Source: an uncultured bacterium
GTDB lineage: Bacteria; Planctomycetota; UBA1135; GCA-002686595
DNA: 5,771 nucleotides
Assembly: GCA_902826945.1 (NCBI GenBank)
Contig: CADEGS010000260.1
Coordinates: forward strand, 1-5,771
Direction of reading: 5' to 3'
In this document: piece after piece, positions 1-5,110 of the stretch
Numbering within the stretch: the first letter of the stretch is position 1
How the letters are laid out: every line of letters begins with the position of its first letter
Made by a program: the position numbers and the translations under genes
The notes under the pieces: generated by a model
What the model was told of the DNA's origin: nothing
The model's input: the letters and a program-made list of their open reading frames with translations, nothing else
Database searches by the model: none

Positions 1-1
1 C

Positions 2-598
2 GCCGCCTGCCGCTCGCCCTACTACTGGACGATGGAGAAGCTGGGGGTCGAGAAGCGCGACATCCTGGTCGACCGCGTCGAGGAGGGGCGCGAGGCGCAG
101 ACCGAGGCCAAGGAGCAGTTCCGCGACGCGCTGGAGGCGTTCCGCGCGCTGCACTCGTTCGACGGCGGCGAGCTGGCCGCGGTCTACGACCGGCTGAACG
201 ACGCCTACGAGGACTGCGACAAGCGCGCGAAGGAGGTCAGCTCGCGCATCGCCTCGATCGAGACCGTCGCCGGCGACCTCTTCGAGGAGTGGGGGGACGA
301 GATCGGCTCGATGCAGGACGCCGGGCTGAAGGCGCAGAGCCGCGAGATGCTCGGGCAGACGAAGGAGCGCTACGGCGAGCTCCTCGCCGCCATGCGCAAG
401 GCCGAGGCGAGCATGCAGCCGGTGCTGGTCTCCTTCCGCGACCACGTGCTGGCGCTCAAGCACAACCTGAACGCGCGCGCGATCGCCTCGCTCTCCGGCG
501 AGCTGACGACGATCGAGGGCAACGTCGACGCCCTGATCGCCGACATGGAGGCCTCGATCGCCGAGGCCGACGCCTTCCTGGATTCGATGAAGGGCTGA
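2..598 (+). CDS. DUF2959-family probable lipoprotein, 5' end cut by window edge
   Basis: The frame is open from base 2 and ends at TGA 596-598, so 198 residues are visible. An ATG at 32 exists but is probably internal, because the frame continues upstream as AACRSPYYWTMEKLGV. This matches my memory of DUF2959 proteins, which are short lipoproteins with Cys followed by a YY..MEK.G..KRDILVDRVE segment. The Ala-Ala-Cys at bases 2-10 would be the end of a lipobox, with Cys at 8-10; the signal peptide lies outside the window. The rest is acidic, charged and helical, and looks like coiled coil. Conserved blocks are KRDILVDRVEEGREAQ near the start, LFEEW in the middle, and LKHNLNARAIASLSGEL near the C-terminus. 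Function is unknown; an envelope-associated, membrane-anchored role is inferred. It converges on the nitroreductase gene and has no evident link to the sugar operon. Confidence 0.85.
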   Translation, partial: AACRSPYYWTMEKLGVEKRDILVDRVEEGREAQTEAKEQFRDALEAFRALHSFDGGELAAVYDRLNDAYEDCDKRAKEVSSRIASIETVAGDLFEEWGDEIGSMQDAGLKAQSREMLGQTKERYGELLAAMRKAEASMQPVLVSFRDHVLALKHNLNARAIASLSGELTTIEGNVDALIADMEASIAEADAFLDSMKG

Positions 599-609
599 GG
601 CTCGACCCG

Positions 610-638
610 GGCTCTCGGCGTCGATGGTCCCGGGAGCC
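610..638 (+). terminator. Stem-loop after the DUF2959 gene
   Basis: GGCTCTCGG at 610-618 pairs with CCGGGAGCC at 630-638, giving a 9-pair stem (one G-U pair, in the + strand RNA) around an 11-base loop. It begins 12 bases after the stop codon at 598, a suitable place for an intrinsic terminator of the + strand gene. No T-run follows, so either termination needs another factor or this is only an RNA 3'-end stabilising hairpin. Confidence 0.4.
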
Positions 639-652
639 GGATCGCGCTGGAA

Positions 653-669
653 GCCTCCCTGTGGGAGGC
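653..669. terminator. Perfect 7-bp hairpin between convergent genes
   Basis: GCCTCCC at 653-659 and GGGAGGC at 663-669 are exact inverted repeats around a TGT loop. Being perfectly symmetrical, the hairpin can form in transcripts from either strand. It lies midway between two convergent genes, which suits a bidirectional terminator. Only AA precedes it on the + strand (TT after it on the - strand), so a classical U-tract is lacking. Confidence 0.5.
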
Positions 670-680
670 GTAGCGAGCGC

Positions 681-695
681 GACCCCGGCAGGGTC
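681..695. repeat. Short inverted repeat next to the nitroreductase stop
   Basis: GACCC at 681-685 and GGGTC at 691-695 form a 5-bp stem with a 5-base loop, directly beside the nitroreductase stop codon at 698-700. It is the third stem-loop in a row in this gap. It may be part of a composite terminator or a REP-like element. Alone it is weak. Confidence 0.3.
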
Positions 696-697
696 CG

Positions 698-1297
698 TCA
701 GCCGAGCCCGGGGAACGGCTTCTCCCAGCCGTCGGCGAAGACCGTGCCCGCGAGCGGGCGGCGCGTGCGCGGGGCGCGCTCGCGCTCGGCCAGCGCGGCC
801 GGCAGGGTGTCGGCGGCGCCGCGGTGGCCGATCGCGACCATCGTGACCGGCTCGATGCCATCGGGCATGCCGAGCTCCGCGCGCGCGCGCTCGGCGTCGA
901 AGCCGGCCATCTGGTGCGACGCGAGGCCCAGCGCCTGCCCTTGCAGCACGAGGCTCAGGGTCGCCTGACCGACGTCGTACCAGGCGTGGCGGTTCTGCTT
1001 CTTGTTGTGCGCGAAGGTCGTGCTGGCGGCGGTGACGACGAGCACGGCCGCCTGCCGCGCCCAGGCGTTGCCCTCGACCAGGAACGAGGCCAGGCGCTCG
1101 AACGCCGCCCCGTCCTCGCGGCGGGCGACGAAGAAGCGCCAGGGCTGCTCGTTGAAGCACGAGGGCGCCCAGCGCGCGGCCTCGAACAGGCTGGCGAGCG
1201 TCCGCACCTCCACCGGCCGCGCGTCGAAGGCGCGCGGGCTCCAGCGCTGGGCGAACAGGTCGTGGATCGGTGCGGACGTCTCGGCAGCTTTCTTCAT
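698..1297 (-). CDS. Nitroreductase family protein
   Basis: A 199-residue protein of typical length for a small FMN-dependent nitroreductase. These enzymes usually act as homodimers that use NAD(P)H to reduce nitroaromatics, quinones or related compounds in the cytoplasm. Visible family features are RWSPRAF at residues 18-24 and ARWAPSCFNEQPWRF at 41-55, both part of the flavin-phosphate and isoalloxazine site. Further on are AIGHRG at 155-160 and the C-terminal pattern LPAALAERERAPRTRRPL at about 165-182. The ATG at 1297-1295 is chosen because it overlaps the pirin stop as ATGA and has GGAG five bases upstream (CTCC at 1303-1306). The overlap predicts translational coupling to pirin. The physiological substrate cannot be read from the sequence. 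The family call is firm. Confidence 0.93.
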   Translation of the reverse strand: MKKAAETSAPIHDLFAQRWSPRAFDARPVEVRTLASLFEAARWAPSCFNEQPWRFFVARREDGAAFERLASFLVEGNAWARQAAVLVVTAASTTFAHNKKQNRHAWYDVGQATLSLVLQGQALGLASHQMAGFDAERARAELGMPDGIEPVTMVAIGHRGAADTLPAALAERERAPRTRRPLAGTVFADGWEKPFPGLG

Positions 1298-2001
1298 CGC
1301 GTCTCCAGCGGCAGGTCCCACAAGACGAGCTCGGCCCCCCGCCCGCGCGCGAGGACGATCTCGCCCTCCTCGCGCACGGCGGCGCCGTCGCCGGGCCCGA
1401 GCTCGCGGCCGTTGATCGTCGCGTGCCCGCGGGCCAGGTGCAACCAGGCGCCGCGCCCCGCGAGCGGGTAGCTGACGCTCTCCTCGCCGTCGAGGAGACC
1501 GACCAGGAGCGAGGCGTCCTGACCGATCGTGAGCGAGCCGTCGCGCCCGTCGGGCGAGACGACGAGCTGCAGCGCGCCGCGGCGCCCGGCCAGCGGGAAC
1601 TCGCGCTGCTCGTAGCGCGGGCGTCCGCCGCGCCGCGCGGGGATCACCCACATCTGGAGCAGGTGCAAGACCTCGCGCTCCGAGGCGTTGAACTCGCTGT
1701 GCGTCACGCCGCTCGCGGCCGACATGAGCTGCACCTCGCCCGGCCGGATGGTCGAGCCGGTGCCCATGCTGTCCCGGTGCGCCAGCTCGCCCTCGAGCAC
1801 GACCGTGACGATCTCCATGTCGTTGTGGGCGTGCGTCGGGAAGCCGCGGCCGGGCTTCACGAAGTCCTGGTTGATCACGCGCAGCGGGCCGAAGCCCATG
1901 TGCGCGGGGTCGAAGTAGCTCGCGAACGAGAACGTGTGCCAGGTGTCGAGCCAGCCGTGGTCGGCGTGGCCGCGCTCGTCGCTCTTGCGGATCGTGATCA
2001 T
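1294..2001 (-). CDS. Pirin family protein (YhhW-like bicupin)
   Basis: A 235-residue bicupin closely matching bacterial pirins such as E. coli YhhW, which has quercetin 2,3-dioxygenase activity in vitro. The N-terminal cupin carries the full metal set: His57 and His59 (in PTHAHNDMEIV), and His101 and Glu103 (in GVTHSEFN). These are the same positions I recall for YhhW. Other pirin signatures are GWLDTWHTFSFA at 16-27, the LRVINQD segment near 40-46, and GTGSTIRPGEVQLMSA at 80-95. The second cupin (about 140-235) lacks an obvious His/Glu metal set, as is usual. The start ATG at 2001-1999 has AAGGGG four bases upstream (2006-2011). The stop overlaps the nitroreductase start. Its native substrate is unknown. 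A cytoplasmic enzyme or redox-sensing role is inferred from the family. Confidence 0.94.
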   Translation of the reverse strand: MITIRKSDERGHADHGWLDTWHTFSFASYFDPAHMGFGPLRVINQDFVKPGRGFPTHAHNDMEIVTVVLEGELAHRDSMGTGSTIRPGEVQLMSAASGVTHSEFNASEREVLHLLQMWVIPARRGGRPRYEQREFPLAGRRGALQLVVSPDGRDGSLTIGQDASLLVGLLDGEESVSYPLAGRGAWLHLARGHATINGRELGPGDGAAVREEGEIVLARGRGAELVLWDLPLETR

Positions 2002-2097
2002 GATGCCCCTTCGACGCGGGCAGAGCGGGCGGGCTTACCCCGGCCGCCGGCGCGGGAGCATCCTCCCACGACGGCCCCCGCGCGGCCAGCGCGACGC
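2002..2097 (-). other. Intergenic gap between ATP-grasp and pirin genes
   Basis: These 96 bases separate the sugar operon from the pirin-nitroreductase pair. This is the only break in a series of otherwise overlapping - strand genes. I see the pirin Shine-Dalgarno (2006-2011) and a small inverted repeat (2054-2067). I find no convincing -35/-10 pair and no T-rich terminator. The pirin pair may have its own promoter here, or it may be read through from the sugar operon. Confidence 0.4.
2054..2067. repeat. Small hairpin downstream of the ATP-grasp gene
   Basis: GGGAG at 2054-2058 and CTCCC at 2063-2067 form a perfect 5-bp stem with a CATC loop. It lies about 30 bases past the ATP-grasp stop (2100-2098), where a terminator for the sugar operon would be expected. 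The stem is short and no U-tract follows on the - strand, so this is only a weak candidate. Confidence 0.25.
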
Positions 2098-3330
2098 TCA
2101 GGCCGCCGCGGCGAGCGGCTCGGTGCGGATGCGCACCGTGCGGTAGACCTGCTCGACGCGCTCCTGGGCGCGCGCGCGGTCCTCGGCGACGACGACGAAC
2201 ACGCCGAAGCGGTGCGCGTGGCTGGCGAGCGGCGGGACGACCTCGCCGGGGCGGTACCAGAGCTCGAGCTTCGCGAGCCACGGCGCGCCCGCGAGCTCGT
2301 CCAGGCCTTCCACCGCGAGCAGCCGCCCCGGCGCGGGGAAGAAGTAGCGGTTCGCCACGGCGCGCTCGAAGCGCGGCGCGAGCGCGTCGAGGTCGGGCGT
2401 CTCGCCGATCGCCAGGCGCAGCGCCGCGGTGACGTAGTCCACGCCGGTGCCGAGCGGCACGAGCCCCGAGCAGAAGTCGCCGCCGGAGAGGCGCGCGGCG
2501 ATCTCGATCACGCGCGGGCCGTCCGCGGCCAGCACGACGTCGCCCTTCGTCACGCCGCGCTCGACGCCGAGGGCGCGCGAGGCGCGCTCGACCAGGTCCT
2601 CGATGGCGCGCCGCTCCCCGGGCGAGCACAGCGAGGGCACCCAGCCGCCGTTCTCGATGATCTGCGGGCGGAAGCGCTCGAGGTGCTCGTAGTTGCGGTC
2701 GGCGAAGCCGGGCGTGACGGCGCGGCCGTCGCACAGCACGGTCTCGGTGCTGATCTGCGGGCCGGCGAGGAACTCCTCGACCATCACGCGGCCGGAGAAC
2801 GACACCTCGCGCGCGGCGGCGAAGAGCGCCTCGACGTCGCTCCCGGGATCGAGCAGCACGACGCCGCGCGCGCCCGAGCGGTCGACCGGCTTCAGCACCA
2901 GCCGCCCGCGGCGGCGCAGGTGCGCGCGCGCCTCGTCCGCGCTGGCCACGGCGGCGAACCAGGGGATCGGCACGCCGCGCTCGCGCAGGCGCTCCTTCAT
3001 CGCGAGCTTGTCGGTCGCCAGGCGCGCGGTCTCGAGCGACACGCTGGGCGTCCGGAGGTGCGCCGCGACGCGCGCGACGACGTCGGGGATGTCGCTGCCC
3101 ATCGTCGTCACGCCGCGCAGGCGCAGGCCGCGCGCGCGCAGGCCGTCGAGCGCCGCGCACAGCGCGGGCACGGCGCGCGTGCTGACGGCGAGCGGCACGT
3201 CCGCCAGCGCGAAGCCGGGCGAGGCCGGGTTCTGGTCCACGCCGACGACGACGAGCCCGAGCGCGCGCGCCGCGCGGTAGAGGAAGAGCTGGTCCTGGCT
3301 CGCGCCCAGGAGCACGACGGCGTCGCTCAC
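2098..3330 (-). CDS. ATP-grasp carboxylate-amine ligase in nonulosonic acid operon
   Basis: A 410-residue protein of the ATP-grasp superfamily (carbamoyl-phosphate-synthase/PylC-like architecture). The N-terminal Rossmann-like pre-ATP-grasp domain starts AVVLLGASQDQLFLYRAA (4-21) with Asp32 after the second strand. ATP-site lysines are Lys108 (ATDKLAMKE) and Lys147 (RLVLKPVDRSGARGV). The hinge acids are Glu185/Glu186 in VMVEEFLAGPQIS. The metal/phosphate motif is VIEIAARLSGGDF, with Glu276 and Arg280. Such enzymes activate a carboxylate as an acyl-phosphate and join it to an amine. The GTG at 3330-3328 is chosen because it overlaps the PseG stop as GTGA, has GGGGGAG eight bases upstream, and places the Rossmann strand at residue 4. 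Longer in-frame extension upstream is only PseG shadow. Context suggests acylation or aminoacylation of a nonulosonic acid or its precursor. The substrate is inferred, not seen. Confidence 0.9.
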   Translation of the reverse strand: MSDAVVLLGASQDQLFLYRAARALGLVVVGVDQNPASPGFALADVPLAVSTRAVPALCAALDGLRARGLRLRGVTTMGSDIPDVVARVAAHLRTPSVSLETARLATDKLAMKERLRERGVPIPWFAAVASADEARAHLRRRGRLVLKPVDRSGARGVVLLDPGSDVEALFAAAREVSFSGRVMVEEFLAGPQISTETVLCDGRAVTPGFADRNYEHLERFRPQIIENGGWVPSLCSPGERRAIEDLVERASRALGVERGVTKGDVVLAADGPRVIEIAARLSGGDFCSGLVPLGTGVDYVTAALRLAIGETPDLDALAPRFERAVANRYFFPAPGRLLAVEGLDELAGAPWLAKLELWYRPGEVVPPLASHAHRFGVFVVVAEDRARAQERVEQVYRTVRIRTEPLAAAA

Positions 3331-4307
3331 GCGGCCCGCTCCCCCGCGCCGGGCGGCGCGCGTCCGAGGAGCACGAGCGCCAGGCGCGCCGCGCCCCCGC
3401 CCAGCCCGGCCACCGCCGGGGCCGGCGCGGCGCCGGGCAGCGCGCGCAGCGCGCCCGCCAGCGCCGCGTCGTCGAGCTCGGAGGCGATTCCGAGCGGCCG
3501 GTGCGGGCCGTGCTCGCGGTAGTGCTCGAGCGCCTCGCGGTCGCTCGCGTGGTTGGCGAGGATGCCGGCTGGCGTGCGCAGGAAGGCGAGCTCGTAGAGC
3601 GTCGTCCCGAGCGCCGTCAGCGCCGCGCGCGCGCGCGCCATCCAGGGCCCGAGCGGGCTGCCGGGCTCGAGCACGCGCGCGCCGGCGAAGCGCGCCGCCG
3701 CGGCGCGGATCGCGGCCAGGCGCGGCGCCATGTGCCAGCCCACCGACACCACCGGCGCGCGCACGCTCGCGGGGTCGAGCAGCGCCAGCACGCGCTCGGT
3801 CAGGCGGTTCGGGTCGCTGCCGCCGAAGGTGACGAGCAGGTCCACGTCGCGCTCGTCCGCGCGCGTCGCGCCCAGCTCCGGCGCGAGCGGGATCCAGGGC
3901 GCGCCGCCGAGCACCGAGTCCGCGTGCGCGCGGTCCCACGCGTCGGGACGCCAGTGCAGCGCCGGATAGAGCACGAGGTCGGCGAAGTGGCGCGCGTGCG
4001 TGCGGTTCTCGACCAGGATCGTGCGCGCGCCGGCCCGGCGCAGGCGCATCAGCTCGGGGGCGAAGTCGCCGAAGCCGTCCACCCAGGCGGCGGCGGCCGG
4101 CCGCGCGGCCCAGGCCGGGTCCTCCGCCGGCAGCAGCGCGTCGAAGCCCTCGACGCGCAGCGCGCGCGCGCTCTCGGCGTCGTCCACGACGAAGAGCGGC
4201 TCGGCGCCCAGCGTGCGCAGCGCGCAGGCGACCGCGCGCGAGCGGCGCACGTGCCCCGCCCCCACGCGCGCGCCGCTGGCGGCGCGCAGGACGACGCGCG
4301 CGCTCAC
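3327..4307 (-). CDS. pseG: PseG-like UDP-sugar hydrolase (or SpsG-type transferase)
   Basis: A 326-residue protein with the two-domain GT-B-like fold of PseG/SpsG. PseG removes UDP from UDP-2,4-diacetamido-2,4,6-trideoxy-beta-L-altropyranose to free the sugar for condensation with phosphoenolpyruvate. Visible motifs are VGAGHVRR at 15-22, where His19 aligns with the catalytic His17 of C. jejuni PseG; VDGFGDF at 76-82; LVTFGGSDPNRLT at 158-170, the UDP-binding loop; and TALGTTLYELAFLRTP at 231-246, with Glu239. The GTG at 4307-4305 overlaps the stop of the cytidylyltransferase gene as GTGA. Its own Shine-Dalgarno is weak, so translational coupling is likely. Two family positions look changed: the usual Asp before the glycine loop is Ala10, and the DHYG-like motif reads DGFG. 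It may therefore act on a related UDP-sugar. Glycosyltransferase activity is the main alternative. Confidence 0.85.
   Translation of the reverse strand: MSARVVLRAASGARVGAGHVRRSRAVACALRTLGAEPLFVVDDAESARALRVEGFDALLPAEDPAWAARPAAAAWVDGFGDFAPELMRLRRAGARTILVENRTHARHFADLVLYPALHWRPDAWDRAHADSVLGGAPWIPLAPELGATRADERDVDLLVTFGGSDPNRLTERVLALLDPASVRAPVVSVGWHMAPRLAAIRAAAARFAGARVLEPGSPLGPWMARARAALTALGTTLYELAFLRTPAGILANHASDREALEHYREHGPHRPLGIASELDDAALAGALRALPGAAPAPAVAGLGGGAARLALVLLGRAPPGAGERAA
3339..3345 (-). promoter_or_regulatory. Shine-Dalgarno for the ATP-grasp GTG start
   Basis: On the - strand these bases read GGGGGAG, eight bases before the GTG at 3330-3328. The site lies inside the 3' end of the PseG-like gene. 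It supports the short start over any in-frame upstream codon in the long open frame. Confidence 0.6.
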
Positions 4308-5110
4308 GGCCACACGCCCACGGGGACGGCGCGGCGCTCGCGCGTTAGCGCGCGCAGCGAGCGGTTGGCCAGGCTCTCGACCACCTCCGCGTTCAGGCGC
4401 ACGAGCTCCGGGCGCTCGTCCAGCCAGGCGAGCACCTCGGCCAGCGGCACCAGGCTGTCCCAGCGCGGCGCGTGCGCCTCGAAGACGGCGCGCGCGAGCG
4501 CCAGATCCGCCGGCTCGTCCACGCACAGCCGCAGCCCGGGCCGGCGCAGCGCGTCGTCCACCGCGAGCTCGACCACGCGGAAGCGCTCGGCGTGGCGGCG
4601 CAAGTGGAAGCTGCCGGCGTGCTCGCGGTCGAGCGGGTCGCGCGAGCCGAGCGCGTCGCGCAGCGCGCGCGCCGACCAGGCGCTCTGGCCGCCGAGCACG
4701 CCCTCGAGGCCGGCGTTGCCGCCGGCCAGCTCGACGAAGTCGCCGTCGAAGGCCGCCAGCGCCTCGAGCTGGCGGTCCACGAAGGCCGGGTCCACGAGCG
4801 GGCAGTCGCCCGTCACGCGCACGACGTAGTCGGGCTCGAGCTCCTCCAGCAGGGCGCCGTAGCGCGCCAGCACGTCGTCCAGCGGCCCGCGCCGGCAGGC
4901 GACGCCCGCGCGCGCGCAGGCCTGCGCCAGCGCGTCGTCGCCGGGCTCGGTCGAGGTCAGCACGAGGACGTCGTCGAGGCCGCGCGCGGCGCGCAGGCGC
5001 TCGACGACGCGCAGGAAGAGCGGCTTGCCGGCCAGGTCCGCCAGCACCTTGCCCGGCAGGCGGCTCGAGCCGGTGCGCGCCTGCACGCCGGCGACCGCGC
5101 GCGGCCTCAC
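4304..5110 (-). CDS. spsF: SpsF-type cytidylyltransferase (probable CMP-nonulosonic acid synthetase)
   Basis: A 268-residue nucleotidyltransferase of the CMP-KDO/acylneuraminate synthetase family, SpsF (COG1861) branch. It would transfer CMP from CTP to a nonulosonic acid in the cytoplasm, the PseF step. Motifs are VQARTGSSRLPGKVL at 9-23, the nucleotide-binding loop with Arg17 and Lys21; RVTGDCPLVDP at 98-108, with metal-binding Asp102; LDREHAG at 160-166; and LCVDEPADLALARAVFE at 195-211, with Asp198. The GTG at 5110-5108 is chosen because it overlaps the pseC stop as GTGA, has GGAGG five bases upstream, and puts the loop at the family's usual position. The longer open frame upstream, starting near 5251, is pseC shadow. 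The N-terminal loop is SpsF-like (QAR.GS.RLPGKVL), not the PARGGSKR.P.KN form of classical PseF/NeuA, so the exact sugar acceptor is less certain than the chemistry. Confidence 0.88.
   Translation of the reverse strand: MRPRAVAGVQARTGSSRLPGKVLADLAGKPLFLRVVERLRAARGLDDVLVLTSTEPGDDALAQACARAGVACRRGPLDDVLARYGALLEELEPDYVVRVTGDCPLVDPAFVDRQLEALAAFDGDFVELAGGNAGLEGVLGGQSAWSARALRDALGSRDPLDREHAGSFHLRRHAERFRVVELAVDDALRRPGLRLCVDEPADLALARAVFEAHAPRWDSLVPLAEVLAWLDERPELVRLNAEVVESLANRSLRALTRERRAVPVGVWP

Noticed and set aside
2002..2097. Promoter for the pirin gene
   Set aside because: No -35/-10 pair could be picked out with any confidence in this GC-rich gap.
698..3160. 820-codon - strand open frame apparently fusing the nitroreductase to a long N-terminal region
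   Set aside because: Only the last 199 residues are nitroreductase. The upstream part is an out-of-frame reading of pirin and ATP-grasp, and the ATGA junction with a Shine-Dalgarno at 1303-1306 marks the true start.
1270..3522. 750-codon open frame on the + strand, antisense to the nitroreductase start, pirin and ATP-grasp genes
   Set aside because: The product is Arg/Ala/His-rich low-complexity sequence with no recognisable domain, while the opposite strand encodes intact, motif-bearing enzymes. It is a by-product of very high GC at third positions.
3622..3640. Long alternating CG tract (also near 877-890), possible Z-DNA or regulatory repeat
   Set aside because: It lies within coding sequence and simply encodes alternating Ala-Arg in a high-GC codon set.
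3331..3939. N-terminal extension making the ATP-grasp protein 613 residues
   Set aside because: The extension is Arg/Ala-rich, out-of-frame PseG sequence. The Rossmann strand begins right at the GTG at 3330.
4339..4352. CGCGC-GTTA-GCGCG inverted repeat near the 3' end of spsF
   Set aside because: Five-base CG stems are expected by chance here, and the bases are ordinary codons of the cytidylyltransferase C-terminus. The one rare CTA Leu codon is not enough to claim a function.
3501..4829. 442-codon + strand open frame antisense to PseG and spsF
   Set aside because: Same reason: biased composition, no family motif, and full overlap with well-supported - strand genes.
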